From Bacteroidota bacterium (GTDB taxonomy: Bacteria > Bacteroidota > Rhodothermia > Rhodothermales > JAHQVL01): 45,205 nucleotides of DNA. Made by a program: the position numbers and the translations under genes. The DNA is taken from assembly GCA_039111535.1 (NCBI GenBank), contig JBCCIM010000023.1:1-45205 (forward strand). Direction: 5' to 3'. A model generated the notes under the pieces. The model was not told the DNA's origin. It saw only the letters and a list, made by a program, of their open reading frames with translations, and did not search any database. Positions 9,276 to 17,506 of this stretch are shown here, piece by piece. Each line of letters begins with the position of its first letter. Positions within the stretch are counted from its first letter, which is position 1.

Positions 9276-10514
9276 ATGATTGAGGTTGGCGGCTACTCCC
9301 GGAGCCTGGAAATGCTGTACGCATTCTCCTCAAACAATCATCAGATAAGCACCCGACAACAACGCCTGTCGACAGGTAATGCTATTAACCGGGCTGAAGA
9401 AGACGCTGCCGGCATCAGCATTGCTGCACGACTGGAATCTCGCATCAGGGGCCAGGCCCAGGCGCTCGCAAATATTGAGGATGCCAAAAGTCTGCTTAAC
9501 ATTAAAGAGCAAAACCTTACCAGCGTCCAGGAAATCCTGATTACCATGCAGGAGAAGGCAACCCAGGCGGCAAACGATACCCTCGACTCCCAAGCCCGAG
9601 ATCTCGTTACCCGGCAGCTGCAGTCGCTTGCAGCGGAGATTACCACGACGCTCACCACGGCTTCTTATGGTGATGTATCGCTCAATACTTCATCAGCGTT
9701 TACCTTTCAAGTAGGTGAAGAAGCAAGCGAGTCATTTGTTGTGGAGAACAGCGACGAACAGGCAGAAACATTGAGCCTGGGTACGTTGAATGACGGCATT
9801 GCGTCATGGGACGCACTTTCGGGCACCGGGTATATCATGTATACCGAGACAGATATTTTCACGCGCTTTGGCGCTAACCCCGGATTTAATACAGCAGAAA
9901 ATCTGGTTGCCGTAGTAAACCAGGGTGGACAATGGTACTGGAGCAGTTGGGGAGGCCTGACCGCATTTACGCCGGAAAACTCGGATCAATTGCTGGCTGA
10001 AGTAGATTTTGACAGCGATACGGTGGTAAACCTTGAGGGCACGGAAACCACCATAGAGGGCATCAGCGCCGGCTATGAAAGCGGTGACCTTGTCATCACA
10101 CCCAACCAATTCGGGACCCCGCCCGCCGGCTCTCCCGAGGACTTCCATGTGCAGGGCACATCGGTTGTTATCCCCCCGCCAACGCTGGCTGATGAGCTGA
10201 CATTTTCTGCTGCCCAACTCACTGTATCAACAGCCGCCGCTGCACGATCTCTCATGGGCAGTGTTGAATCAGCGCTCGAAACCCTGAATACAGAAATACA
10301 GGCCATTGGCGAATACCAGCAAATGTTGACACTCAAAAGCGAATTTCTGAGCACGAAGCGAATCAACGCTTCTCAGGCAAAAAGTAGAATCATGGATGCT
10401 GACTTTGCCAAAGAACAAATCGAACTGGCCAAACTGGAAATACTGCAAAACACAGGCGCATCGTCGCTGTCTCAGGCTGTTTCGGACAACAACCTCGTGT
10501 TACAACTCCTCTAG
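9276..10514 (+). CDS. Flagellin
   Basis: The 412-residue product has the conserved D0/D1 ends of flagellin. The N-terminus reads RLSTGNAINRAEEDAAGISIAARL, matching the family RLSSGxxIN.A.DDAAG pattern (shown here split: RLSTGNAIN, EEDAAGISIAARL), followed by a heptad coiled coil to about residue 135. The C-terminus has SRIMDADFAKE and ends LVLQLL, as expected for the D0 helix. FlgL is less likely because of the DAAG motif and the C-terminal pattern. The ATG at 9276 is preferred over the TTG at 9234, because flagellins begin close to the first helix. The central insert (about residues 140-320) is unlike classical D2/D3 and contains a Trp-rich stretch (QWYWSSWGG). No other flagellar gene is in the window, so this is a detached flagellin locus. 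Confidence 0.9.
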   Translation: MIEVGGYSRSLEMLYAFSSNNHQISTRQQRLSTGNAINRAEEDAAGISIAARLESRIRGQAQALANIEDAKSLLNIKEQNLTSVQEILITMQEKATQAANDTLDSQARDLVTRQLQSLAAEITTTLTTASYGDVSLNTSSAFTFQVGEEASESFVVENSDEQAETLSLGTLNDGIASWDALSGTGYIMYTETDIFTRFGANPGFNTAENLVAVVNQGGQWYWSSWGGLTAFTPENSDQLLAEVDFDSDTVVNLEGTETTIEGISAGYESGDLVITPNQFGTPPAGSPEDFHVQGTSVVIPPPTLADELTFSAAQLTVSTAAAARSLMGSVESALETLNTEIQAIGEYQQMLTLKSEFLSTKRINASQAKSRIMDADFAKEQIELAKLEILQNTGASSLSQAVSDNNLVLQLL

Positions 10515-10544
10515 CACAACCGCCCGGCAGACGCGGCGTAGCTG

Positions 10545-11669
10545 CTACGGCGCATCGAGGTAAGATGCCACCAATTCATTGAACCGCGACAGGCCGGCCT
10601 CCAGGTATGGCAGTGGTAATGCTGAGCTGATCCGCAAGTGATGATCCATGCCAAAACAATCACCCGGTACCATCAGCACACTCTTTTCCTGCCGCAACCG
10701 CGCGGCAAACCGGGTTGAATTGACCGGAAGATTATAACGCACAAAAGAAAGCGCTGATGCCCGTGGCGGCGCCATCTCAAAGACACCGGGATGGACACGC
10801 AAGTACCTGTTGAGGGTCGCAAATCCGGTTTGGATGAGCGCACGCGTTCGGTTGATCAGTGCAGATCGGACATCAAGGGCAGCGCTGGCCAGTATGTTTG
10901 AAAGCATCGTGGTGCTCACCACGGCGTACTCGTGCCGGCGCCACAACGCTTCAATAGTATCGCTGGGTCCAACCATCCACCCGACACGCAGCCCGGGTAA
11001 CCCGTAAGCCTTGCTCATACTGTTGACAGCAATGACGCGGTCATATTTACCGTAAAGCGTTTCCGTTTCGGGTGCGCCATCGTGTTCGGTGCCGGCGTAG
11101 ACTTCATCTGCCAAAATCCAGGCTCCCACCCGGTCAGCAACCCGAATGAGCGCCTCAATTTCAGAAGCCGTTAGCATTGATCCCGTTGGATTATTCGGAT
11201 TCACAATGGAAATCACCCGCGTGTTGTCGCTGACCCGATCCTCCAGTTCTCCAACATCCAGACGCCATCCTTCTGCTTCGTCCAATGCAAGGTGATGCAC
11301 GTGTACGCCGATATTGGCTGCCATGCCGCCAAACTGCAAATAGGTGGGTCGCAACGCCAGCACGTCATCGCCGGGTGCAAGCAACGTTGTAGCCGCCAGC
11401 AAATTTGCCTCGGAAGCACCAACAGTTACCAGTACATTTTCAGCTGTTGCATCAGGATAAAGCGCAGCAATTTTTTCTCGCAATGCCTCGGCGCCATTTA
11501 CCTCGGGATAGTTAATTGGTACATCCGCAAGATCACCAAATCCGAGCCCTGCCATTTCAAGCAACTCAGCCAGTTTCACCGGATGTACGCCGCTTTCCGA
11601 GTAGTTGTAGTCAACAAACTGCTCGTTTTCTGACAGAAATTGCTCCAGCGTAAAAGGCTTAAAGGTCAT
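10545..11669 (-). CDS. PLP-dependent class I/II aminotransferase
   Basis: The 374-residue fold-type I aminotransferase has the full set of signatures: INYPEVNGAEALR near the N-terminus, NPNNPTGS (substrate/PLP-binding Asn), ILADEVYAG (Asp pairing with the pyridine nitrogen), and SMSKAYGLPGLRVGW, where Lys220 should form the Schiff base; a C-terminal LRISSALP supplies the carboxylate-binding Arg. ATG at 11669 is chosen over TTG at 11675, because a GGAG lies 8 nt before the ATG and only 2 nt before the TTG. It lies 19 bp downstream of the Gfo/Idh/MocA gene and is probably cotranscribed. The amino acid or amino-sugar substrate cannot be read from the sequence. Confidence 0.9.
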   Translation of the reverse strand: MTFKPFTLEQFLSENEQFVDYNYSESGVHPVKLAELLEMAGLGFGDLADVPINYPEVNGAEALREKIAALYPDATAENVLVTVGASEANLLAATTLLAPGDDVLALRPTYLQFGGMAANIGVHVHHLALDEAEGWRLDVGELEDRVSDNTRVISIVNPNNPTGSMLTASEIEALIRVADRVGAWILADEVYAGTEHDGAPETETLYGKYDRVIAVNSMSKAYGLPGLRVGWMVGPSDTIEALWRRHEYAVVSTTMLSNILASAALDVRSALINRTRALIQTGFATLNRYLRVHPGVFEMAPPRASALSFVRYNLPVNSTRFAARLRQEKSVLMVPGDCFGMDHHLRISSALPLPYLEAGLSRFNELVASYLDAP

Positions 11670-11688
11670 GGGCAAGGCTCCGGGATAT

Positions 11689-13047
11689 TTAGCCGATTGA
11701 CGAACGCACAGCTACAGGCTCGAGCGTGGTCAGCTCAGAAATTTTAACCAATCGGTTTTCCTTGATGCTTTTACGGGCAGCGATACCTACTAGACTAGAC
11801 ATTGCGCCGTCGCGAAAGCCGGCTGACTGGCGGTATGGGTCGGGCGCATCCGGGTTTACAAAGATTTTGTCTTTCAAACGCGTATCTCCTCCACCGTGTC
11901 CGCCGCCCCCATGCGGTACCTGGATCAATTGGGTGTAGCCAAAATTATCTGTTAGACGGAGCTCGTCGTAAGCCTCTCTCGGCCAGGGTTGGCGTTCCTG
12001 AACCCAGGCTTCAAGCCGGCCCTTGGTGCCATTAAACGCAATGCGGTACCCTTCATAAGGCGAGTAGGTGGTACAGGAATAAGAGACCTGCACATCGTTC
12101 GCGTACTTAATTTGCGCACCCATTTTGTCGTAGATGTCAATTTCATCCGACCACACGCATCCATCGCGCAGGTATCCGTCGTGATGTTCGTGGTCTACGT
12201 AGAGCTTCTTCAGGGTCTCATTTTTGGTGATATCCCAATGAAAATCACAAGATTGCTTGTGGGGACAGCTACGGCAGTTTGTATGCCGGAAATCATTGTT
12301 GCTGCCGTAAAACTCCAGGCCACCGTGCGCAAACACTTGCGTAGGTTCTGAATCGAGCCACCAGTTTAGCAGGTCAAAATGATGGGCTGCTTTGTGCACC
12401 CATAGCGAGCCGCCAAACTTTTCTTTGCCATGCCACCGGCGGAAGTAATCCGCCCCGTGGTATACATCCAAATACCAGTGAAAATCGACCGAAGTTACTC
12501 GCCCGATTTCACCTTGCATGAGCAACTCTTTCATTTTTTGACGGTGCGGCGAGTAGCGATAGTTGAACGTAACGGTGAGATTTTTACCCGTCTCCGCTTG
12601 TTTATCGATAATCGCCTGGCATTTCTGCTCGTCTGTGGTCATCGGCTTTTCCGAAATCACGTCACAGCCAAAGTCCATCGCTTTAACGATGAACTCGTGA
12701 TGGGTGGAATCGACGGTGGTTACAATCACCATGTCGGGTTTGCCTTCACGCAGCATCAGATCAAAATCTGTATACGTTTTACAGTCCACGCCGATATACG
12801 CCTTGCCATAGGCCAGCCGGCCCGGGTTGTTGTCGCACAGCCCTACAAATTCCACTTCGTCAGCGTATTCACGCGCCACAGAACGTCCCCACATGGTAGT
12901 GCCGCGGATGCCCGTGCCTACCAGGGCTACTTTCATCTTTGCCTTTTTTGCCCCAAAAGCAATCCCCGGCCCTACAGCAGTTCCTGCAACAGCTGCGCTA
13001 CTTGTTGCCAAAAATTCCCTACGCGACACATTTTTGTTGCTGTGCAT
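11689..13047 (-). CDS. Tat-exported Gfo/Idh/MocA family oxidoreductase
   Basis: The 452-residue product begins with a twin-arginine signal (SRREFLATSSAAVAGTAVG), so it should fold in the cytoplasm and be exported with its nucleotide. A Rossmann fold follows: VALVGTGIRG as the dinucleotide loop and a SEKPMT motif holding the conserved EKP lysine. A typical C-terminal alpha/beta domain contains HHFDLLNWW. An insert with C-x2-C-x5-C (NCRSCPHKQSCDF) and a later DGCVW may bind metal or be disulfide-linked; similar Cys clusters occur in part of this family. A GGGGHGGGD loop precedes the C-terminus. Family members oxidise sugars or cyclitols with NAD(P). With the aminotransferase just downstream, sugar or amino-sugar conversion is a reasonable but untested guess. 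Confidence 0.9.
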   Translation of the reverse strand: MHSNKNVSRREFLATSSAAVAGTAVGPGIAFGAKKAKMKVALVGTGIRGTTMWGRSVAREYADEVEFVGLCDNNPGRLAYGKAYIGVDCKTYTDFDLMLREGKPDMVIVTTVDSTHHEFIVKAMDFGCDVISEKPMTTDEQKCQAIIDKQAETGKNLTVTFNYRYSPHRQKMKELLMQGEIGRVTSVDFHWYLDVYHGADYFRRWHGKEKFGGSLWVHKAAHHFDLLNWWLDSEPTQVFAHGGLEFYGSNNDFRHTNCRSCPHKQSCDFHWDITKNETLKKLYVDHEHHDGYLRDGCVWSDEIDIYDKMGAQIKYANDVQVSYSCTTYSPYEGYRIAFNGTKGRLEAWVQERQPWPREAYDELRLTDNFGYTQLIQVPHGGGGHGGGDTRLKDKIFVNPDAPDPYRQSAGFRDGAMSSLVGIAARKSIKENRLVKISELTTLEPVAVRSSIG

Positions 13048-13401
13048 AATGATTCCTCAATCAAAATTTCCCAAATGCGGTGGACATCAAGTTGTGGTAT
13101 GTGGCTGATTGTGCCAGGCACGCCAATATAAACAGAAATACTACAAATTGAGGGGATAACTCACCAAAATCGACCTATCAGCAACAGAAGAAAAAACCTC
13201 AACAAAGTGGGTTTTAATACCGGTCTCCGTGCAGATCGCATTCGCTCCTGCCCCTACTGCAAGCAATTTGGGCAACTGATTTTTTGATTTTTGAAAACGG
13301 TTTCATAAATTCCTGAAAAGGTTTTCAAAAAAAGGAATGGCTACACCACCTCATCCATGCCTGCTGACATTTAATCTCCCTCCTAAAAACGATTAAACAT
13401 T
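13048..13401. other. 354-bp divergent intergenic region with tandem LacI-like sites
   Basis: Between the divergent oxidoreductase and the sorting-domain protein no ORF is supported. The only clear structure is the operator pair at 13292-13327; the remainder has no hairpin or repeat that I can support. Confidence 0.5.
13292..13327. promoter_or_regulatory. Two tandem LacI/CcpA-type operator-like palindromes
   Basis: TGAAAACGGTTTCA (13292-13305) and TGAAAAGGTTTTCA (13314-13327) are both 14-bp near-perfect palindromes. Their centres are 22 bp apart, i.e. on about the same DNA face. The first has the central CG typical of LacI-family operators; the second has GG. No LacI regulator is encoded in the window. 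They lie 75 bp before the secreted protein at 13402 and could also affect the divergent oxidoreductase. Confidence 0.5.
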
Positions 13402-14370
13402 ATGCGTTTGAACAAGCTACTATGTTTTGCACTTTCACTGCTTTTGATGCCGGGGCTGGTTTCTCAATTAGCCACCGCACAGGATGTAGTCTTTGATGAC
13501 ATGGAGCATGCAGATCCAGACAACAATGGCTGGTTTGCCTTTGGCAGTGACATTGGCGGTGGCGGGTATGCCATCGAAGACATGGACCTCCCTGCTGACA
13601 ACGGTGGCGCAGCTGCGCTTAGCGTTGGCTTTGGCGGTGCAGCCGGCTTCATTGGCGGGTTTGGACGTACCAACCCGGTGGACCTTAGCAATGTGGACCA
13701 TTTCAATTTCTGGATCAACCCGGCAGCCGACCAAAGCTATACGCTCGAAATCAACTTCCAGGATGATGACAACGGCGATGACGACATCCCCAACCCGTCT
13801 GCCGATGACGATGAATACCAGTTCAACTGCGTCGTTGGCCCTAACGGCCCTTGTGCTGTGAGTGGTGGTGGCTGGCAGTTGGTTGAAATCCCGTTTTCGG
13901 AGTTGTTTGATGACAATTCGTTTCATACCGGGGGCAACGCGGCCTTCGATCCAACGCCAACCTCTGCGGGCGGCAACGGGCAACTGGTCAACGTTGTGAT
14001 CGCAATTATTGGCACCGGTACGGATGCCAACTTCCTGACAGATTACTGGGTGTTTACCCAGGGTGCGCTGTCAACGGACATCGAAGAAGCCGGCATCCCA
14101 ACGGACTTCGCGCTCATGCAGAACTACCCCAACCCCTTCAATCCATCAACTGCCATCACGTTTAATATGCCACAGGCGGAAACGGTGAATCTCTCCGTGT
14201 TCAACCTCCTGGGCCAGCGTGTTGCTACGTTGATCGACGGGGCACAGCTGCAGTCCGGACAGCACACCGTTTCTTTTGATGCCACCAACCTGCCAACAGG
14301 CATGTACATCTACCGCCTAACCGCTGGCACCTCGTTTGCGCAAACGCGCCGCATGACGCTGGTGCGCTAA
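13402..14370 (+). CDS. Secreted protein with galactose-binding-like fold and T9SS sorting domain
   Basis: The 322-residue product has a clear signal peptide (LLCFALSLLLMPGLVSQLATAQ). Residues about 28-225 form an all-beta, Asp/Gly-rich domain starting VVFDDMEH and including the FNFWINP and WQLVEIPFSEL segments, which resemble CIA30/carbohydrate-binding beta-sandwich proteins. An acidic stretch (DDDNGDDD) could bind calcium. Residues about 236-322 are the NYPNPFNPST sorting domain. No catalytic motif is visible. Two LacI-like operators upstream and a strong terminator directly downstream suggest a single-gene, sugar-responsive transcript. A glycan-binding role is inference. Confidence 0.85.
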   Translation: MRLNKLLCFALSLLLMPGLVSQLATAQDVVFDDMEHADPDNNGWFAFGSDIGGGGYAIEDMDLPADNGGAAALSVGFGGAAGFIGGFGRTNPVDLSNVDHFNFWINPAADQSYTLEINFQDDDNGDDDIPNPSADDDEYQFNCVVGPNGPCAVSGGGWQLVEIPFSELFDDNSFHTGGNAAFDPTPTSAGGNGQLVNVVIAIIGTGTDANFLTDYWVFTQGALSTDIEEAGIPTDFALMQNYPNPFNPSTAITFNMPQAETVNLSVFNLLGQRVATLIDGAQLQSGQHTVSFDATNLPTGMYIYRLTAGTSFAQTRRMTLVR

Positions 14371-14392
14371 ATACAGGTAATAACGGAACACG

Positions 14393-14430
14393 AAAGGCCA
14401 GGCTGACGATGCGTCAGCCTGGCCTTTTTT
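14393..14430 (+). terminator. Strong intrinsic terminator
   Basis: A perfect stem AAAGGCCAGGCTGACG / CGTCAGCCTGGCCTTT with loop ATG is followed by a T run (14425-14430), 22 bp after the stop of the sorting-domain gene. The rest of the gap to 14683 holds no further feature that I can support. Confidence 0.9.
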
Positions 14431-14682
14431 ATGAATGTCGATTCTCGAGCGCCAAATGCCGCTTGGTTTATTTTGGCGCTTTCGCCGCCAATCAACAGCC
14501 AGATCCCACAAACCGGCGTCTCCGATATACAGGCTGTCTCAAGATTAGTCCAGCAAAGGGGCCCACAGCATCGCAATACGGGCTGTTTTGACTGTATTTA
14601 AGGTGTGGCGCAATTTCTGCTTTCTCCTTTCCATAACAAGGGCGCACTTCTTGTTCATCCCCTCGCCAACCGTGACACTGCC

Positions 14683-15165
14683 ATGCAGAATGCTACTATA
14701 AAAGCGACGCTTACCCTTGCCCTCCTCTTTTTTACACAACCGCTAATTGCAGCTCCAATGCCGGATGACGACATCCAGCCGGGTGACTTGCTGTTCTTCT
14801 GGATCAGCGACAAAGGCCGGCACGTGGGCATTTACCTTGAAGACGGCAAATTCTTTCACGCCTCTACTTCAGAAGGCGTGACGATCAGCCGGCTCGATGC
14901 TGATTACTGGCGCTATCGCCTCATCTCCGTCCGCCGTGTAAATCATGACGTATCCCTGGATGCATTGAAGCGCGCCTTCAGGCAATACGACCCTGCAGCC
15001 TACAAGTACGGCGCCGTTGGCCCCAATCGATTCGACTGCTCGGGGCTCGTGCAACGCGTATTCAGAGAACACGGTGTTGACTTGCCCCGCACCACGCGCA
15101 CCCAATTGGGGGTTGGTCGGAAAGTGATGTCGGGCCGCGACTACCTGTTGCGGAACCGGCGATAA
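14683..15165 (+). CDS. NlpC/P60-type cysteine peptidase with circularly permuted domain order
   Basis: The 160-residue secreted protein has a signal peptide ending near LIAAPMPDDD. ATG at 14683 is used; a GTG at 14605 would place 26 residues before the signal. The usual NlpC/P60 order is DCSGLV (Cys) first, then PGDLLFF...HVGIYLG (His). Here the order is reversed: IQPGDLLFF (32-39), RHVGIYLEDGKFFHAS (His47, His59), ISRLDADYW and VRRV come first, then a linker, then YKYGAVGPNRFDCSGLVQRVF (Cys119; written as two pieces: YKYGAVGPNRF, DCSGLVQRVF) and LPRTTRTQ. All catalytic positions are present, so it may be an active peptidoglycan endopeptidase or amidase. The stop closely follows the point where a normal member would continue into PGD. 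Known permuted relatives (LRAT/YaeF-like) are much more diverged. Confidence 0.85.
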   Translation: MQNATIKATLTLALLFFTQPLIAAPMPDDDIQPGDLLFFWISDKGRHVGIYLEDGKFFHASTSEGVTISRLDADYWRYRLISVRRVNHDVSLDALKRAFRQYDPAAYKYGAVGPNRFDCSGLVQRVFREHGVDLPRTTRTQLGVGRKVMSGRDYLLRNRR

Positions 15166-15257
15166 TGCCGACACAGCGGGATCAGGCCTAATCGGATCTT
15201 TGCAGCAATTTGGTTAAGTTGCCCTCTCACAACCTAGCCCAAATGCAAGCTTAGCTC

Positions 15258-17501
15258 GTGAATTTGCCGCACCTGCCTCCCAACACCATAGCACTCAGCG
15301 CATCCAGACTTATCCTAACAGGCTATTGCTGGATGTGCTGTTTTTCCCTGCTCCTGTGCATCAACCAATCAGCAGTGGCACAATCAGCGGCTGATTGGCT
15401 CATCGATAATTCCGCTTACCCGGCACGTATAACTACAGATGAATCTGCTGACAAAGTGGTCCTCTCAAACGGACTCATTGCCCGCACCTTTAAACTCGCA
15501 CCAAACGGTGCGACGATTGGGTTTGATAACCTGATTACCAGTGAATCCATCCTGCGGGGCGTAAAACCCGAAGCGGTAGTCCTGATCGACAGCGTGCGGT
15601 ATGCCATTGGCGGACTTACCGGACAACCCAACTATGCTTACCTTCAGCCTGGTTGGATTGACACGATGGTATCAGATTCCACTGCATTTCAATTTGTAGG
15701 CTATGAGACATGGTCCATCGAAGCGCCATTTGGCTGGAAGAGGGTCAGGCATCATGACGAAGATCTTGCGTGGCCGCCCAAAGGTGTGGCGCTGCGTATG
15801 GACTATCAACCGCCAGCGCACGCAACTTGGCTGGAAGGGGTCACTGTTTCTGTGCACTACGCGCTATATGACGGCATCCCGGCCTACAGTAAGTGGATCA
15901 CGGTTCAGAACAACGCAGATGCGACAATCAACCTCGACGCGTTTACGAGCGAAATACTGGCCGCTGTGGAGCCGGCATCTTGGGTTGAAACGCGCGGCGT
16001 GCCCATGCCGACGCCCAACCTGCACGTAGAAACCGATTACGCCTTTGGTGGCATGCGTCCGGAGAATGCCAACCGGCTGTCTGTGCATTGGGTTAAAGAT
16101 CCAGACTACGACACCCAGGTAAACTACCTCCGTACCACTCCTGCCCTGTTAGAAGTGCGGCCGACATACGGCCCCAATCAAACCATTAACGCAGGGAGTA
16201 CCTTCACCTCTTTCAGGGCATATATACTCGTTTATGATACTACAGAAAGAGAACGCAAAGGCCTGGCAAAGCGCAAATTCTACAGGACCATTGCCCCGTG
16301 GGTTACCGAAAACCCGATTATGATGCATGTACGTTTTGCAGATTGGGAAAGCGTAAAGAAGGCCATTGACCAGGCAGCTGAAGTTGGATTCGAAATGGTG
16401 ATTCTGACGTTTGGCAGCGGGTTCGACATCGAAAACCAGGACCCGGCCTATCGGGCAGAAATGAAACGTTACGCGAGCTATGCCCAATCCAAAGGCGTGG
16501 AACTGGGTGGGTATTCGCTGTTATCGAGCCGGCGTATTGAACCAGATTCAGATAACACGGTCAATCCGGATACCGGCGAACCCGGCGGCCAAACCCATGG
16601 CTTCAGCCCGGCGCTCGCGAGCCCCTGGGGACAAGCATACTTCGACAACCTGTATGACTTTTACAGCACCTCCGGCTTCACCCTCCTCGAACACGACGGC
16701 TCTTACCCGGGTGACCTCGATGCAGCCGCCCGCCCTCCCCTGCAAAAGGGCGTACACGACTCGCGTTGGGTGCAGTGGCAGATCATTGCTGATTTCTACA
16801 AGTGGTGCCGGGCGCAGGGTATTTACCTGAATGTGCCCGACTGGTACTTCCTCGTCGGCTCAACCAAAGTGGCAATGGGCTATCGGGAAACAAACTGGTC
16901 CCTCCCCCGCATCCAGCAGGTGATTCACGCGCGACAGAATATCTACGATGGGACATGGGACAAAACTCCTTCGATGGGCTGGATGTTTGTCCCGCTCACA
17001 GAGTACCACGGCGGCGGCGAGGCTGCTACGATTGAGCCGCTGGACACGCACCTGTCCCATTATGAGCAAATGTTAGCCAACAACATGGGCGCCGGCGTCC
17101 AGGCCGCCTACCGCGGCCCGCGCCTGTACGACACCCCGCGTACCAAAGCGATGGTAATGAAATGGGTGAACTGGTACAAACAGTACCGTGACATCCTCGA
17201 AAGTGATCTCATCCACGGCCGCCGCGCAGATGGGCGGGATATCGATTGGATGCTGCACGTAAATCCCTTTCTCGAAGAAAAAGGGATGCTCGTTGTATTT
17301 AACCCACTCAAAGAAGAAGTCAGCCGCACGCTAAGGGTCCCGCTGTATTATACAGGCTTAACAGACAGCGCTGTTGTTGGGCACGCAGGTACAAGTCCAT
17401 CGGTATTACCCCTGGCGCGCGACTATTCGATTGAACTAGAAGTGACTGTACCTGCACAGGGCATGAGCTGGTACGTGATCAAAGCCCCTTCCGATAACTG
17501 A
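15258..17501 (+). CDS. Secreted TIM-barrel glycosidase candidate, GH36/GH-D-like architecture
   Basis: The 747-residue product starts at GTG 15258 (an in-frame TAG is at 15252) and has a signal segment (CWMCCFSLLLCINQSAVAQ). Residues about 45-335 look like a beta-supersandwich (NGLIARTF near its start), about 345-660 like a TIM barrel, and 665-747 like a C-terminal beta domain. This layout is that of alpha-galactosidase-type GH36 and relatives. The strand ending FTLLEHDGSYPGD places Asp480 where the GH-D nucleophile is expected; Glu478 is nearby. DWYF, NWSLPR and a Trp-rich MVMKWVNWYKQYR are further conserved-looking parts. The family call is weak, and the substrate is unknown. It lies 92 bp after the NlpC/P60 gene. 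No sorting domain is present, so it is probably periplasmic. Confidence 0.7.
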   Translation: MNLPHLPPNTIALSASRLILTGYCWMCCFSLLLCINQSAVAQSAADWLIDNSAYPARITTDESADKVVLSNGLIARTFKLAPNGATIGFDNLITSESILRGVKPEAVVLIDSVRYAIGGLTGQPNYAYLQPGWIDTMVSDSTAFQFVGYETWSIEAPFGWKRVRHHDEDLAWPPKGVALRMDYQPPAHATWLEGVTVSVHYALYDGIPAYSKWITVQNNADATINLDAFTSEILAAVEPASWVETRGVPMPTPNLHVETDYAFGGMRPENANRLSVHWVKDPDYDTQVNYLRTTPALLEVRPTYGPNQTINAGSTFTSFRAYILVYDTTERERKGLAKRKFYRTIAPWVTENPIMMHVRFADWESVKKAIDQAAEVGFEMVILTFGSGFDIENQDPAYRAEMKRYASYAQSKGVELGGYSLLSSRRIEPDSDNTVNPDTGEPGGQTHGFSPALASPWGQAYFDNLYDFYSTSGFTLLEHDGSYPGDLDAAARPPLQKGVHDSRWVQWQIIADFYKWCRAQGIYLNVPDWYFLVGSTKVAMGYRETNWSLPRIQQVIHARQNIYDGTWDKTPSMGWMFVPLTEYHGGGEAATIEPLDTHLSHYEQMLANNMGAGVQAAYRGPRLYDTPRTKAMVMKWVNWYKQYRDILESDLIHGRRADGRDIDWMLHVNPFLEEKGMLVVFNPLKEEVSRTLRVPLYYTGLTDSAVVGHAGTSPSVLPLARDYSIELEVTVPAQGMSWYVIKAPSDN

Positions 17502-17506
17502 TCTGC

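Noticed and set aside
10515-10544. Palindrome CGTAGC-T-GCTACG as a terminator between flagellin and aminotransferase
   Set aside because: Loop of one base and no T run; not a credible terminator.
14605-14682. Upstream GTG start for the NlpC/P60 gene
   Set aside because: It would place a non-signal leader before a normal signal peptide starting at ATG 14683.
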